From positions 70,391,544-70,455,543 of the forward strand of contig NC_071354.1 of NCBI RefSeq assembly GCF_943734655.1: DNA of 64,000 nucleotides. Reading direction: 5' to 3'. Positions 1 through 10,335 of the stretch are shown here, piece by piece (positions within the stretch are counted from its first letter, which is position 1; every line of letters starts with the position of its first letter). The notes under the pieces were generated by a model. It saw nothing but the letters and a program-made list of their open reading frames with translations. It was not told the origin of the DNA and did no database searches. Position numbers and translations under genes: made by a program. The stretch comes from Sabethes cyaneus (Eukaryota > Arthropoda > Insecta > Diptera > Culicidae).

Positions 1-3000
1 TCTTGGATAAGAGAGTGTTCGTGAGGTGCTCGCACCAGCTGTAATTTAGGTACACGTGTATTACTTTCAACTTTGTATAAACCATTTAGGAAGCGAGATG
101 CAATTTTTGCTACGAAAACATGACGGCCTATCAGGAGGTTGGTTTTTATTACAGATGATACAAGCCGCTTATAGTATTCGATGTTTAAAGTAGTAAGTAA
201 TTCGTTTAAGTAGGAAAACAATGCACTCATGGTTATTGTGATCACATCCTAAGTGAGTAGATGAAATCAATGCTTACAGAAGAATTGCGATTAGATATTG
301 TTCGCTTCGCCGGCGACTTTCCTTCAAACCGTAACGGGACCTGTAAAGCTATCTTGCATTGTTTGTATATTCACTAATTTCAAATTCAGAGAATGAATGC
401 TACATGTATTTCAGCGTAAAGCACGCTAATTAAATTTCTAAATTGTGAAAGTAATACTGACGTTGAAAATTTTCAAAACTTTCATTTACGCTAAGATCGC
501 CATTGATTCTCATTCTGAACTCATGGCCCCATTTCGTGAATCTCTATCATTGTTGTACCTTGGAAGTACTCTTACCTCGATTAAGATTTCTCCGGCACTC
601 CACGGCAAGCAGCTATCTCAATGATCATCTATTGGTAAGCAGAAAGGTAAAAGCCACAAGTCACACACTATATATGAGACGACAACAAGAGCGAAATTGG
701 TGTCAAAATCCACTCAATTCGGACTTATCATCAGCCCCCACACTTCAGTCGGTCGGTGTGCACTTGTTTACGGCCACTCCGGAGCGAAAGCGCTTCTTTT
801 GTCATTCAAAACAGCCGAGTTGTTTTCAGTTGTTCCGATGAATGGTACTTACAAATTCAAGCCACATTCGCTCATTTGCCTACTGTAGGTACTGAGGAAG
901 GCAGGGTTGAACTGCTCAACTGGTTCACTGCCGCTTGCCGTAGCTTACCGGGAGGTGGCAACGTGGGACAATAAATCACTATTTTATCGCCGTTTAGCCG
1001 CTTAGAGCCTCGGCAATCCGACACATAAGCTGTCCATTAGAATGCTGACTTCGTTTGAGATTTGCAAATATAGAGGAAACCCTCGTAGAAGTCCACCTGG
1101 GGACCAGCAATAACCTGTCAACAGTCAGTCGAAGCAGCAGCAGTGCGCGCACGTTGCTTCGCAGTTCCTTTGTTCCCCGCGCGGTCGCAAACTTGACGAC
1201 CAGTCAACCGGTCGCTCCTTTGGTATGTGCTTGGAATGAGCTTGCGGATTTGTAGACCACCCTGTCAATCGAACCGACACAAACCATCTCAATGACTATG
1301 AGCTCATGAGCTCGTATGCAAAGATATGTTTCCCGTCTTGCCGTCGTCGTTCCCACCAACCAACCACCTACCCACCCACACCCACGGTGCGGTGGTGCGG
1401 TGAAGTTCGGCCCGGTATTGAGCGCATTTCACGCGAGTATTCGATTTCAACTACAAGTCAAACATTGTCTCTCGGTCATGAGTTTTCGATGGGCTGGGAA
1501 AAACTTTTGCTTTTCGGATCCGTTCCGCACAGCACGGCTTGTGCCACGACGCAGGCAGAGGGTGTGTTCTTCACCTTGCCGAAAACACCAACAGCGCACC
1601 AACGACGGCCGACGACGACGATGGAGCGGATGCTGCTAATGATTCAAGTGTGCAACCAAATACAGCGAATGCCGGTGCTGTATCGGATATTCGATTCGGG
1701 GGTTTGGTTTAATTTTTCTTTTCGTTTTTTTTTTTTCGTTTCAAGAGGCGCTGATTTGTTCGAACAGTTTGCCCAGTCATCGACTGTAATCGAACGTTTT
1801 AAGCGCGCATGATTTGCCGATTCAGCTGGGCAGATCGAAGGAATGTCGAGAGCACTTGACTGTACAAATTATGTGATTCAGCGCAAAGAAAGAGGATATT
1901 TTTGTCGGTTTGATGTTTTTTCCCTGTACTGTTCGAATATAAGTTAATCATTCGACTTTGATAGATGAAATTGCTGTAAATGAGAATGGTTCACGGAAAC
2001 TCAGCGTGACACATCATTTGAATGTTATTTTTTGCCAGTTGTTCAGCTTCTAAAGTATTTAAAAGAGCTTCTTCCGTTCATAGCCGGCACATTAATTGCG
2101 CTAGAAAAGGTTGAAAACCAGAAATTCAAGCAGACAAGATTTCACACCGGTACATCATTAGCAAGTTAAACTAGCTGACCGCCGTTTCGTTGGTTTCCCA
2201 TCGGAGATAATCGGATTCCCAAGCCCGTATTTCCAAGGCAGCGTTTTTCCTTGTAAGCGTCAATTTCTAGCTAGATTTATTGCATCACAAAGCAGTGCTA
2301 TTCGCAGTTAGCAGCATATTTTATCTCTCTGGGTTTGTTTCCGCTGCAGCATTAAATGAACGGTTTTGCGGTTACCTTCCCGTCCCGGGTGATGGTAGCA
2401 GCAGCTCCGCTCCTTCTGTTCTCCTACTTCTGGACGACCAGAGATTTTCACAAAGACCATCTTTACGAGGATAAAGAAAAACAAAAAACAACTGCTCGCG
2501 GCCGCACAGGATTGCATCCGTGTGTGGCGCAGAACAAAGGCTATCGATTTTCACCGATCGATTTCTAGAGCGAACTAAAATGGTATAAAAATAAATATGC
2601 TGATTTTTCTTCATCGCTTTGGTGGAGGTTTCTTGTGCGTTTTGCCATCACTAACAGATCTGCACCGCAGAAGGAAGCAACACTCGTTATGCTAGTTTTC
2701 TTCTCCGCTCGCTTGGCACTCGAAGCGCGTGAAAAACTTTAAATTGTAAATTGAACGCCGTCTTCCTGCGTCTGTCCACTGGACCGCCGCTCAACCACAT
2801 CGGGAAAAGTATTGTCGATTCCTGCGGTGCTGATGCTCTCCATCATAAACGTTTTTACATCTACTGCAATCTTGGAGCCACTTCAGGGTGAATTATTCTC
2901 AGTGCATTTCAACCATGCACCACGGGTTCAGTGTCGTAGCAAGGAACAGCAAAAAAATTCACAATACTTTTATTCGCTTCAGTGAAGAATCGTCTCCAAC

Positions 3001-3338
3001 GGCTCTACACTAGCAACGGATTTCGAACCAAAAGTGGAAGAAAAAACACCTTGTTCAGTGAATCGATAAATTTATGCTTAAATAATACATTTATTCCATA
3101 CCAGCACCTTCCCCTTTGGCACCAGCCAGAGCCAGAGAGGGTTAGTTGGAGCATCATTGGCGACGATGACTATTTGCGATGATCCCGCGAACCTGATAGT
3201 GACGGTCGGAGGTTTTTTTTCCTGCGCCATGTTTGGCTACGACCGGTTGAACCCTGCCTGCCTGCGTCTAAAGCAGCGAGCGAGCGCGCTAGAGAGAGTC
3301 CTAACCACGTTCTTTTTCCGTTCTTTGCCCTTTTTCAG
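1..3338. other. Unique non-coding DNA, no gene recognised
   Basis: I find no reading frame with recognisable protein motifs on either strand. The longest open stretches (near 503-841 and 1306-1812) overlap each other in several frames and have low-complexity composition, which fits chance. There is a T-run near 1722-1737. The stretch from about 1050 to 1650 is richer in CpG than its surroundings. No terminal inverted repeats, tandem arrays or tRNA-like sequence were seen. It could be intronic or intergenic host DNA. Confidence 0.5.
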
Positions 3339-3611
3339 GTGACGACTAATTGTAACATAATGGAATACAAGCACACCTTGAACCTCACAGCCACCGCAAC
3401 TCGAGTCCAACTTCCGTGCCACCAGTGCCAGCGTCGTCGTCATCACCAGTGTCATCAGTGCCAGCAGAACCAGAACCAGCCCGACAGGCTCACGGTGCGA
3501 GCTTAGCAGTTGTCGCAGCAACTTTCGAAGCAGTGGAATACGAGTCAGAACATCCCGCGTTCCGGCCCGCAACCGCACTGCAGTACAGATCTTCTGCACC
3601 AGATATAAAAG
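3339..3611 (+). other. Candidate spliced exon, probably untranslated
   Basis: The segment is bounded by a good 3' splice site, a pyrimidine-rich run of about 28 bases ending TTTTTCAG at 3338, and a strong 5' splice site, AAAG followed by GTAAGG at 3612. Its length is 273 bases. The first ATG, at 3360, opens only 48 codons before a TAG, and the other frames lack an ATG or are closed early. If it is a real exon it is therefore more likely 5' UTR or non-coding RNA. The same 3' end also reads as a TATA-like TATAAAAGG (3604-3612), so a promoter reading is possible. No partner exon was identified. This rests on splice-signal inspection alone. Confidence 0.25.
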
Positions 3612-4394
3612 GTAAGGAATTTTAATAGAGTTTTGCACTGTACCGAGAGCTGTCTCTTTCCGTTTTCGGGCTTTTGAAGTGGAAACGCTGCGCTGGGTGG
3701 TGGGCGTGTGTATTGTTCTCTTGCAGCGAGCGCTCGCTAGTCGCTACCTCGTTCAACTAATGGCGACAGTCCACAGAAAGTCCATTATTGTTCGGAATAC
3801 TTTGTATAATTTGCTTCGCAGCAGTTGATGGTAGCAGATTTAAATACTACAAAAGGTAATTATATCTGCGCAGCAACCCGTCGCAGGCAGGAGCTGCGCT
3901 TTTGATCAGTAGATCGTAATAAATCTCTCACTTCATAGCGCAGTGAATAATGCGACAATAAAAAGCGCTGTATATCTAACAGAGAAATTGAAAGAGAGAG
4001 AGCTTTTAGTTTTAACGGCGTCCAAATTGGAACGATAATCTTTATTGGGGAAGTAAAAGTGTTCGCTAAAATGGAGCTATCGTGGAGTTAGTTTTGTACA
4101 GCGTTTGTCAGTTAACATCGTAGAATGAAGCATTTTTATTAAAAAACACTCATCAACAAAATGAGTGTTTATGAGTTCATACTTTTGAGAGATCATAATT
4201 TCAATTGTAATACAAATTTTTATCTCACATCTAGGTAAATATGAATATTATTAAAGTTAATGCAAAAAATAGTGGCAATTAGTCTTTTAAAATGTACGAA
4301 CTAGTGTTAAAAAGCATTGCAGGCAAGAATAAAACTTGAATTTATTAACAGCAATTAAATTGGTTATCCACAAGAGGCAATGTTTCTTCATAAC
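3612..4394. other. Non-coding stretch with one small hairpin
   Basis: No coding sequence was recognised. A perfect 10-bp stem (AAACACTCAT at 4144-4153 pairing with 4161-4170, 7-base loop) is the only structure seen. Short A/T runs and GA-rich tracts make up much of the rest. Confidence 0.4.
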
Positions 4395-4640
4395 TTCTGT
4401 ATTTTTCAAGCTTCGACGATGACTACGGAACTAGAGACGGAACTAACATTCGTGTCCCGACATGATTTTTCAGAGCTATTTACAGGCAATGGAATCATAT
4501 GCGGCTTTAGAGTTGACGAACGGACGGTACACCCAAACTTTGTACTTACGACCTGTGCACAGGATCCGCCACAGCGTGAAATTGGATTCGTTGTTGACTG
4601 TCCGTCTGTCAACGAAGTTGGCCTGAAAACTTCCCACGTA
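4395..4640 (-). pseudogene. RTE-clade reverse transcriptase remnant
   Basis: On the minus strand one frame contains the motif SKAAYDSIACK, with a nearby KIM. It matches the RTE-clade palm motif (FKAAYD-SIDR then LWKIM) that is better preserved in the copies at 17.4-18.4 kb and 43-46 kb. Two stop codons follow within five residues, so it is dead. The boundaries are approximate because the flanks have diverged beyond recognition. It is the smallest of six RTE-type fragments in this window, and all six lie on the minus strand. The plus-strand open frame over the same bases (4380-4712) is probably a shadow of this remnant. Confidence 0.55.
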
Positions 4641-4950
4641 TGTGTTCCTCAAAGTACTGCTTTCACTCTTCGGTCACCTCACAGTCGTCTGTCTAGCCAG
4701 TACCATTCTTAGCCCGAGACATTTCGGCTAGTGGTACAACCCATTTGTGGCATGCGTGGGTTTCCGGTAGAATTCTCGCGTTTCCTGAGAATGTTTTAGC
4801 TGCGTTAATTCTGCACACTTCTCCTCCTCCAGGCCAATGTTGCAAATCGAGTGAGAAGCAAACGATGCCCTCTCTCACGCGAGTATAGCATCCAATGCTT
4901 ACTTCACTGACGCAAGCGTACGACAAACAACCTCTGGTGCTGCATACACA
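4641..4950. other. No feature recognised
   Basis: There is no recognisable coding motif, repeat or structure between the RTE remnant and the start of the GAGTAGGGCGGGG element. Confidence 0.4.
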
Positions 4951-5559
4951 GAGTAGGGCGGGGCATAAGTGCGATATTTGAAGTTGTCATCAATTTTCGC
5001 GAGATATAAAGGACAACAACAAAATATATTTTATAGTGATGCAGCTACTCAATGTCTTTACATTCAACTATAAATCATCTGGAACAATAGTGTTATTGAA
5101 AATAAATTCTTCATTCTTCTGATCAAGTGCCGATTCGCACTTTTACCCCACTAGCGGGGCAAAAATGCGAATACCGCGGGTCATAAGTGCGAAGTTCGAA
5201 TCCATGAAATTAGCACAGCAGTAGCTAACAAAACCATATTATCTTCAATCTGCGGTATGTTTCGGTAAGGAATATTCTCAATTTACACCTTTCCTATTTT
5301 GCGCTGGTGTATTGCAGCCTCCGACAGATCGAAACTTTCCCAAACGTTTGTTTTGACGTAGGACTATGTCTTTGTTTACTATACTGGGACTGGGTAGCAC
5401 TTTGTGAAAACGAAAATAGAAGTGTAACGTTTGAATGAAAGATTTCAAATGCTAATAACTACTAAACTACTGAACGAAACTGAACAATTTGTATGTCGTT
5501 GGATAGATAAAATGACCAGCAATTTTTTAGAGGGGTAAGAGCAATTTTTAGGAGCGTAA

Positions 5560-6240
5560 GAGGGTGGGGGGCTCCTATACAAATAAAACATAAATTTCCT
5601 CAAAACTCGAGAACTAATCAAGAAAAGGAACCAAATTTGGAATGTAGGGGTTTCAGAAGGCAAGAATTTTTTCTATGGTAAATTGAGACCCCTTCCCTCT
5701 TTAGGAGGGGGGGGGGCTCCCATACAAATAATATACAAATTTCCTCTTAACTCGAAAACTAATCAAACAAATGGAACCAAAATTGGCATGTGGGGGTTTT
5801 CGGAGGTAAGATGTTTGCCTAAGATGTACTGAGTCCCCTTCTTCTTCTAAGAGGGGGGCTCCCATACAAATGAAATTCAAATTTCCTCATAAATCTAGAA
5901 CTAATCAAGCAAATGGAACCATATTTGGCATGTGGGGCTTTTGGAAGGCAGGAATTTTTCTGTGGTATAATGAGAGCCATCCGTCTTTTAACAGGGGGGG
6001 GGAGATTTTTCTATGGTGGATTAGAACCATTGCTTTCTTTAAGAAGGGGAGATCCCATACAAATTAAATATATATTTCTTCATAACTCGAGAACTAATCA
6101 AGCAAATGGCACCAAATTTGGCATGTGGGGGTCTTGGAGGAATGAATTTATTTTGAATTTATTTATTTTATGATGGTTTGAGACCTCTCACCCCTGTGGT
6201 AGGGGGATAAGGACTCACATACAAATAAAACAGAAATTGG
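5560..6240 (-). repeat. Tandem ~150-bp satellite, four units
   Basis: Units carry the shared core CTCGAGAACTAATCAAG, seen near 5608, 5758, 5895 and 6086 with divergence, plus GGCATGTGGGGG, a G-run and CCCATACAAAT. Spacing is roughly 140-190 bases. The same unit, in reverse orientation, forms the array at 54050-54680. Units differ by small indels, mostly in the G-run. No coding potential. Confidence 0.8.
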
Positions 6241-6352
6241 CAAGGGGTGGGCCCCACTGACAGCTGAAGAGCTAACTTGTGTGAAGAGTGGCGAATATAT
6301 AATATCTCGTTTACTTGTTGGATTTTTTTCCTCGGCTTGATCAGTCTCAAAA

Positions 6353-6661
6353 ATGTCAAAAACGAGCTTGGTCTCTACATCCGACAGTTTCGATGATTTA
6401 TTTCATCTTTTTCAGAGGAATAGAAAATTTATCGTTTTGTCGTTAACTGTGTTAGTGTCTAACATTGGTTGTCTTGGTTGTGTGTATTATTTTAAAAATG
6501 GTGTCCCTCTAAGTGCAGCTGTTTTGATTTCTTTGTGGTTCACTGTGGTTACTGTTCTACGCTGTGTCTGTTCTATTGGCGGTTATCATTCCTACTTGGT
6601 GCACTGGTTGTACGCTACGTGTCCGTGCTTTTACCTTTTGCTGTCTATTCGTTTACGTTAA
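6353..6661 (+). CDS. Short unidentified open frame with hydrophobic segments (doubtful)
   Basis: An ATG-initiated frame of 102 codons, inside the TGACGTAGGACTAT element. The predicted protein has a polar start (MSKTSLVSTSDSFDDLF) and then three hydrophobic stretches, at about residues 27-48, 52-73 and 82-98, with short charged gaps. It could be a small membrane protein, or a chance frame in T-rich DNA, since T-rich sequence readily encodes hydrophobic residues. I recognise no family. No splice signals or poly(A) signal were tied to it. Confidence 0.18.
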   Translation: MSKTSLVSTSDSFDDLFHLFQRNRKFIVLSLTVLVSNIGCLGCVYYFKNGVPLSAAVLISLWFTVVTVLRCVCSIGGYHSYLVHWLYATCPCFYLLLSIRLR

Positions 6662-6899
6662 CGCTAACATGTTGGCATCGAAAACATGGCTGCCTGCCAG
6701 CTACTTGATTTTGACAACTGGCAGTGCTCCCATTTCATATGTAAAATTGAACCGGAGGTGTTCCGTTTGATATCTCTGGAGTGCCGCGGCACAATGTGCT
6801 GAGTATCCGACCCCTTGGAAATTTGTCATTCATTACCATTTCAACCTTTATGATGCACACAAGAGATTTTTAAAAACGAAATTTCTATGGCTCAAAGGT

Positions 6900-7036
6900 A
6901 TTGGCGGAACTAGGGGGGTGGGGGCTAAGAGAGATTCAGCCCCCCTAGAAAAATAGACCAGGCCGACCAAAAAAATGGTCGTAAAAAATGCCGGGAACTA
7001 TAGCCCCCCCTATAAATGTGCACTAATTCCGCCAAT
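6900..7036. mobile_element. 137-bp MITE with 10-bp target-site duplication
   Basis: The termini are inverse: ATTGGCGGAACTAG at the left and its near-perfect inverse ending at 7036. The interior has facing G-rich and C-rich runs that would fold together. The element is flanked by GCTCAAAGGT (6890-6899) and GCTCAAATGT (7037-7046), a 10-bp direct repeat with one mismatch. A 9-10 bp duplication fits a Mutator-like origin better than mariner (TA) or hAT (8 bp), but the family is inferred only from length. Confidence 0.75.
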
Positions 7037-7562
7037 GCTCAAATGTTGCAGGCGTTGTACTTATGAACGCCCGTCCACATATTTTCAAAGCCACCATGCA
7101 TTAAATGAAGAATTGAATCTGACTATTTCGCTCTTATCTTTTAAACATTCACTTAAAGAATGGCACTCACAGATTCTTATAAACATACATATGCCAGAAA
7201 TGCAGTTTACATTAGTCTTTGATCTGATGATCTGATATAGTCCTACGTCACCCTTTCGTACAACCCTTAGGGCTGTATACCTTGTAGTTTTTTGTTTCAT
7301 CAGCGGAAAAACATTGTTTTCCTTCGACCAACATCTGTAGAGCACACAGTTTTCTGCAGATCTACCATTTCTAGTATCTGTAATATAGTGCCAAAAGCTG
7401 TATATAATTAGCCACACATTTTTGCCTCGTCCATGAATCGCAATTTTGCTCCTTTCGTGAATCGCACTTTTTCCCCGCTAGGCGCTTGACGGGGTTTGAT
7501 TAAATTATGGAAAAGCGAAATATATTTTGTAAACTCTTTTCACCGTATTTTCAAAACAGATA

Positions 7563-7780
7563 GGGTAAACGCACCATTAGTGGTGGTAGTACCAGTAGTG
7601 GTGGAAACTCGAATTATTCCATAATTTTTGCAGATTTTGGTACAAGTTAGATACCTATCAAATAATACTGTTACTGGTAGTTCGATACTTACCAAACTTG
7701 TACCAAAATATGCAAAAATATTGGAATAATTCAAGTTTCCACCACTACTGGTACTACCACCACTAATGGTGCGTCTACCC
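7563..7780. mobile_element. 218-bp palindromic MITE with TA target site
   Basis: The two halves are inverse over most of their length. GGGTAAACGCACCATTAGTG at the left pairs with the end of the element, including facing CCACCACTACTGGTA blocks. It is flanked by TA on both sides. The related element at 19.8-20.8 kb has the empty site (CAGATATGTGAGTG near 20488), so insertion at TA with TA duplication is directly visible. This points to a Tc1/mariner-type mobilising transposase. Confidence 0.9.
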
Positions 7781-8744
7781 TATGCGAGTGATGTAAAACA
7801 CTGCTGCAAATTTTCAACAAGTAATATCCTCCTGTTGGTATCGTATTACCTGTATAACAAAAAATTACTTTAAAACCGCCCTAAAATAACGATAAATCAT
7901 TAAATCGCACTCGCATCATTAAATCGCACTTTTACCCTCATCGCACTTTTACCCCGCCTTGCTCTACATTTTGCAACCCGCTATTTTGGCGGCCGCAAAG
8001 AAAGTAAAACAATCATACCCGGCGGGTCACGATGAAATTCCTGCTGTCACTATGTCTAATTTTAGCCTATCTAATTTTATATCTGCAGTGTTTGAATCTG
8101 GAGACCGGCAGTACGTGAGACTTTCGGCTGGCCCTAAGCTATTTGAGATTAGAGTTAGCGGTGTCATACTTTCTCGTACGAAAAATTATATCTCTACATC
8201 CCAACATGGACTCGTGTCGGGTTGCTCTGATAGGTAGAAACTTACTTGAGCTTTGCGAAAATAGAAAAGCACAATTAGAAAACACAACTTGATGTTATTA
8301 ACACTGATTTAAAAGCCGTGTTCGATCGTATTGATCACAGAACGCTTCTGCGTAAAATTTCGCGATTTGGAGCTACTTACGCGTTAAAGGCGGTACACAT
8401 ATATCTTCGCAGTTTACCAATAATTCAGATGTGCCGTAAGGAAGAAACGTTGGCCCCCTATTATTCATGTTGTTCTTCAACGACATAACTCTGTCACTAC
8501 CATCTGGCTGCAAATTAGTATAAACTGATGATCTAAAATAGCATTTATCAGTTAGAAACATTGAAGATTGGTGTCGTCTGCAAGCTTTGCTAATTGATTT
8601 CGTTGGCTGGTGTCGTAGGAACTGGTTCGTGATCAGCATTACCAAATGTGAAGTTATAACGTTTCACCGAATTTTAAAATGTTGTTTTACTATCGTGTCG
8701 ACGGAATGAAGCTAAAGTTGTCTCGTTGTCTCTAAGCTCGCTTC

Positions 8745-9075
8745 TTTTCATTACTTACTTTTCTTTAGTTTTACTTTTTTCGGCGACAATCCTCTTAACG
8801 AATCCATGACGAATTCAGGAGACGTCTCCATGTTTCTCAGTCTTGGGCTGCCGCTCTGCAGTCGCCCCTAACATTCGCTGCTCTAGCATTTATGTCAACT
8901 GCGTTCATCCAATGGGTACGGGATTTGCCTTGGAGTCGTCGACCTGTGTCGGGTTCTCTGCTAAATATTGTTTTAGCCGGTCTCTTTTTCGGCATCCTTG
9001 CTACGTGGCCAGCCCCTTGTAGCCTGCCGTGTTTTAGTCGCTTCACAATATCCGCATCACTCATTATCAGTCATT
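8745..9075 (-). pseudogene. 5'-truncated RTE-clade retrotransposon, 3' end only
   Basis: The minus-strand frame from 9064 encodes MSDADIVKRLKHGRLQGAGH followed by VARM, the C-terminal end of RTE-type polymerases (RRLRWAGHVARM-like). It then shows a decayed GRR-Q and W region. The 3' tail (minus strand) is CTAAAG plus AAGTAAGTAA-like repeats near 8750, the same tail seen on the nested copy ending at 43692. It sits antisense inside the CR1-like remnant. No clear target-site duplication was found, because the opposite end abuts a tRNA-like repeat. Confidence 0.7.
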
Positions 9076-9077
9076 TG

Positions 9078-9168
9078 ACATCGAATGGTCTGATTCTACT
9101 AAGATTCGAACCCACGACCACTCGCTTGTCAAAGCAGACTCGGTAACCTTGCGGCTATGGAGCCCCTG
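9078..9168 (-). mobile_element. tRNA-like SINE fragment
   Basis: On the minus strand a tRNA-shaped block carries a good B-box, GGGTTCGAATC (9102-9113), preceded by an A-box-like stretch (CATAGCCGCAAGGTTACCGA). It directly abuts the RTE fragment. No poly(A) tail or flanking duplication was seen, so it could also be a degenerate tRNA pseudogene. Confidence 0.45.
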
Positions 9169-9528
9169 ATTTAGCCTGATTCCCATACCAGTTGTGTTGG
9201 AATTTGCGGACTGAACATATCTAGAAAAGATTTACCCGACTTACACTACGTGAGCTTCCTTGGCGTGATTCTATTAACGTACCGCCGTATCCAGACCGTT
9301 GCCGTCTACTGGAATAAGCTCGAGCGCCGTCGTAAAATGCATCAGGCTATTTTTATTGCGAAACTGATGAATAGTGACATTGATGAACCGACGCTTTTGT
9401 CTCTCATAAAATTCTGTGCTTCGCAATGTGACCTTCGCTCAACTGGCCTGCTAAAAACTAATTATCAACGCACGTTGTTTGGTTTATGTCAAGAAACCAT
9501 TACCGCTAGAACTAGGACTATTAACTGA

Positions 9529-10104
9529 AAAAAATCCGATTTTAAGGAACTACACAGAAATTTGTGACAAAACTTAAGAGATATAACATTTTTGTAAGAC
9601 TTTATTAAGAACATTGTTCAGATAAAATATTATAAACAATAAAAAATAAGTAAAAACCTGTACACTAGTGAGCGCACTGCTTCATTGCGTCTTTCTGCAC
9701 AACCCGCTCACGAATCCAACAACTCATGAGCTGCCAACAGCCCGCGACCGCCACACTGAAATGTATGACTACATGCCCTCGCTTGTACACGATGGTGATA
9801 GTGCGGGTCTTGCGAGCGATCGCTATCAACTGCTCGGGTTGCCCTTGAGCGACGACTGTGGCTGATAGCTAAATGCATGCTCACAAAAACTGCTAACAGT
9901 GCATTAAAAAATAAGACAGAGAGTCCAACAGAGATGCTCATCACAATCTGTTCGTTAGAACAAGATCGCGCGTGAGAGAAAATTATGCCGCACGATTGCG
10001 GGTTTCGCAATAATACTCCAGCGCTTTTTCACCCGGAAGATTTCAGTTCGCTGTAAGTTCTTCTGCAGCGTTCTGCTTATATATTATACTTCTACATTCA
10101 TCGC
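9529..10104. other. No feature recognised
   Basis: No coding motif or repeat boundary was seen. The sequence after the CR1-like stop is A/T-rich and may include that element's 3' UTR, but no tail is identifiable. Confidence 0.4.
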
Positions 10105-10335
10105 CATGCAATTTGTTCTTCGCACAGAAAACAGTGAGAAAACAGAGAAAATACAGGCAGAAAATAGACAGTCAGCCAGAAAGGAGGCAGGAAACAGAGA
10201 GAAAACAGAAAGATAGAAAGGAGGCAGGAAACAGATAGGAAACAGATAGAAAACAGAGAGAAAACAGACATAAAATATACAGAAAACAAACATAAAACAG
10301 AGAGAAATCAGACAGAAAAGTGAAAGACAATAACT
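10105..10335. repeat. Purine-rich degenerate repeat (AGAAAACAGAG-like)
   Basis: The plus strand is almost free of C and T clusters and repeats units such as CAGAGAGAAAACAGA and GACAGAAAACAG with irregular 10-20 base spacing. The minus-strand translation is only S/F/C/L-rich sequence and is not a protein. The composition is the inverse of the pyrimidine-rich tract at 62-64 kb. Confidence 0.65.

Larger units (their letters stand above)
5354..7250. mobile_element. Inner element with perfect 14-bp inverted ends
   Basis: TGACGTAGGACTAT at 5354-5367 is matched exactly in inverse at 7237-7250. The copy at 19.8-20.8 kb lacks this whole block. Its sequence joins directly from the equivalent of about 5353 to the equivalent of about 7288, so either this block was inserted here or the other copy suffered an internal deletion. 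The block contains the ~150-bp satellite, a short open frame with hydrophobic segments, and a 137-bp MITE. The left terminal motif recurs in part near 26985 (TGACGTAGGAC). The family is unknown. Confidence 0.55.
4951..7965. mobile_element. TIR DNA element, copy 1 (GAGTAGGGCGGGG family), with nested insertions
   Basis: The left end starts GAGTAGGGCGGGGCATAAGT. The right end is its imperfect inverse (ACTTTTACCCCGCCTTGCTC, ending near 7965). The motif AAGTGCGA and its inverse recur at the ends and in the interior. The outer parts align base by base with the shorter copy at 19834-20775. Relative to that copy, this one carries the 5354-7250 segment and a MITE at 7563-7780. No transposase was recognised, so it is probably non-autonomous. 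The superfamily is not assigned. A TA target site is possible but not clear at this copy. Confidence 0.75.
7970..9528 (+). pseudogene. CR1-like non-LTR reverse transcriptase remnant, interrupted
   Basis: Three collinear plus-strand pieces match the order of a CR1/T1/Q-type reverse transcriptase. The first, about 7970-8240, has KKVKQSYPAGHDEIPAV, then KLFEIRV and KNYISTSQHGLV. The second, from about 8294, has TDLKAVFDRIDHRTLL, the palm motif. The third, 9210-9528, has LPWRDSINVPPYPDRC and a C-terminal tail ending ARTRTIN and stop. The YADD region is not recognisable, and frameshifts separate the pieces. Between the second and third pieces lie an antisense RTE fragment and a tRNA-like repeat, with loss of roughly 100 expected codons. 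Clade assignment is from motif style, not from a search. Confidence 0.7.

Noticed and set aside
1306..1812. 168-codon plus-strand frame
   Set aside because: Ends in a poly-Phe run from a T-tract, overlaps another frame of 107 codons, and shows no recognisable domain.
3604..3612. TATA box (TATAAAAGG)
   Set aside because: Overlaps a strong splice donor and no initiator-like sequence lies about 25-35 bases downstream, so it is not called separately.
4380..4712. 110-codon plus-strand frame with ATG
   Set aside because: The minus strand of the same bases holds the RTE SKAAYDSI motif, so this frame is most likely its shadow.
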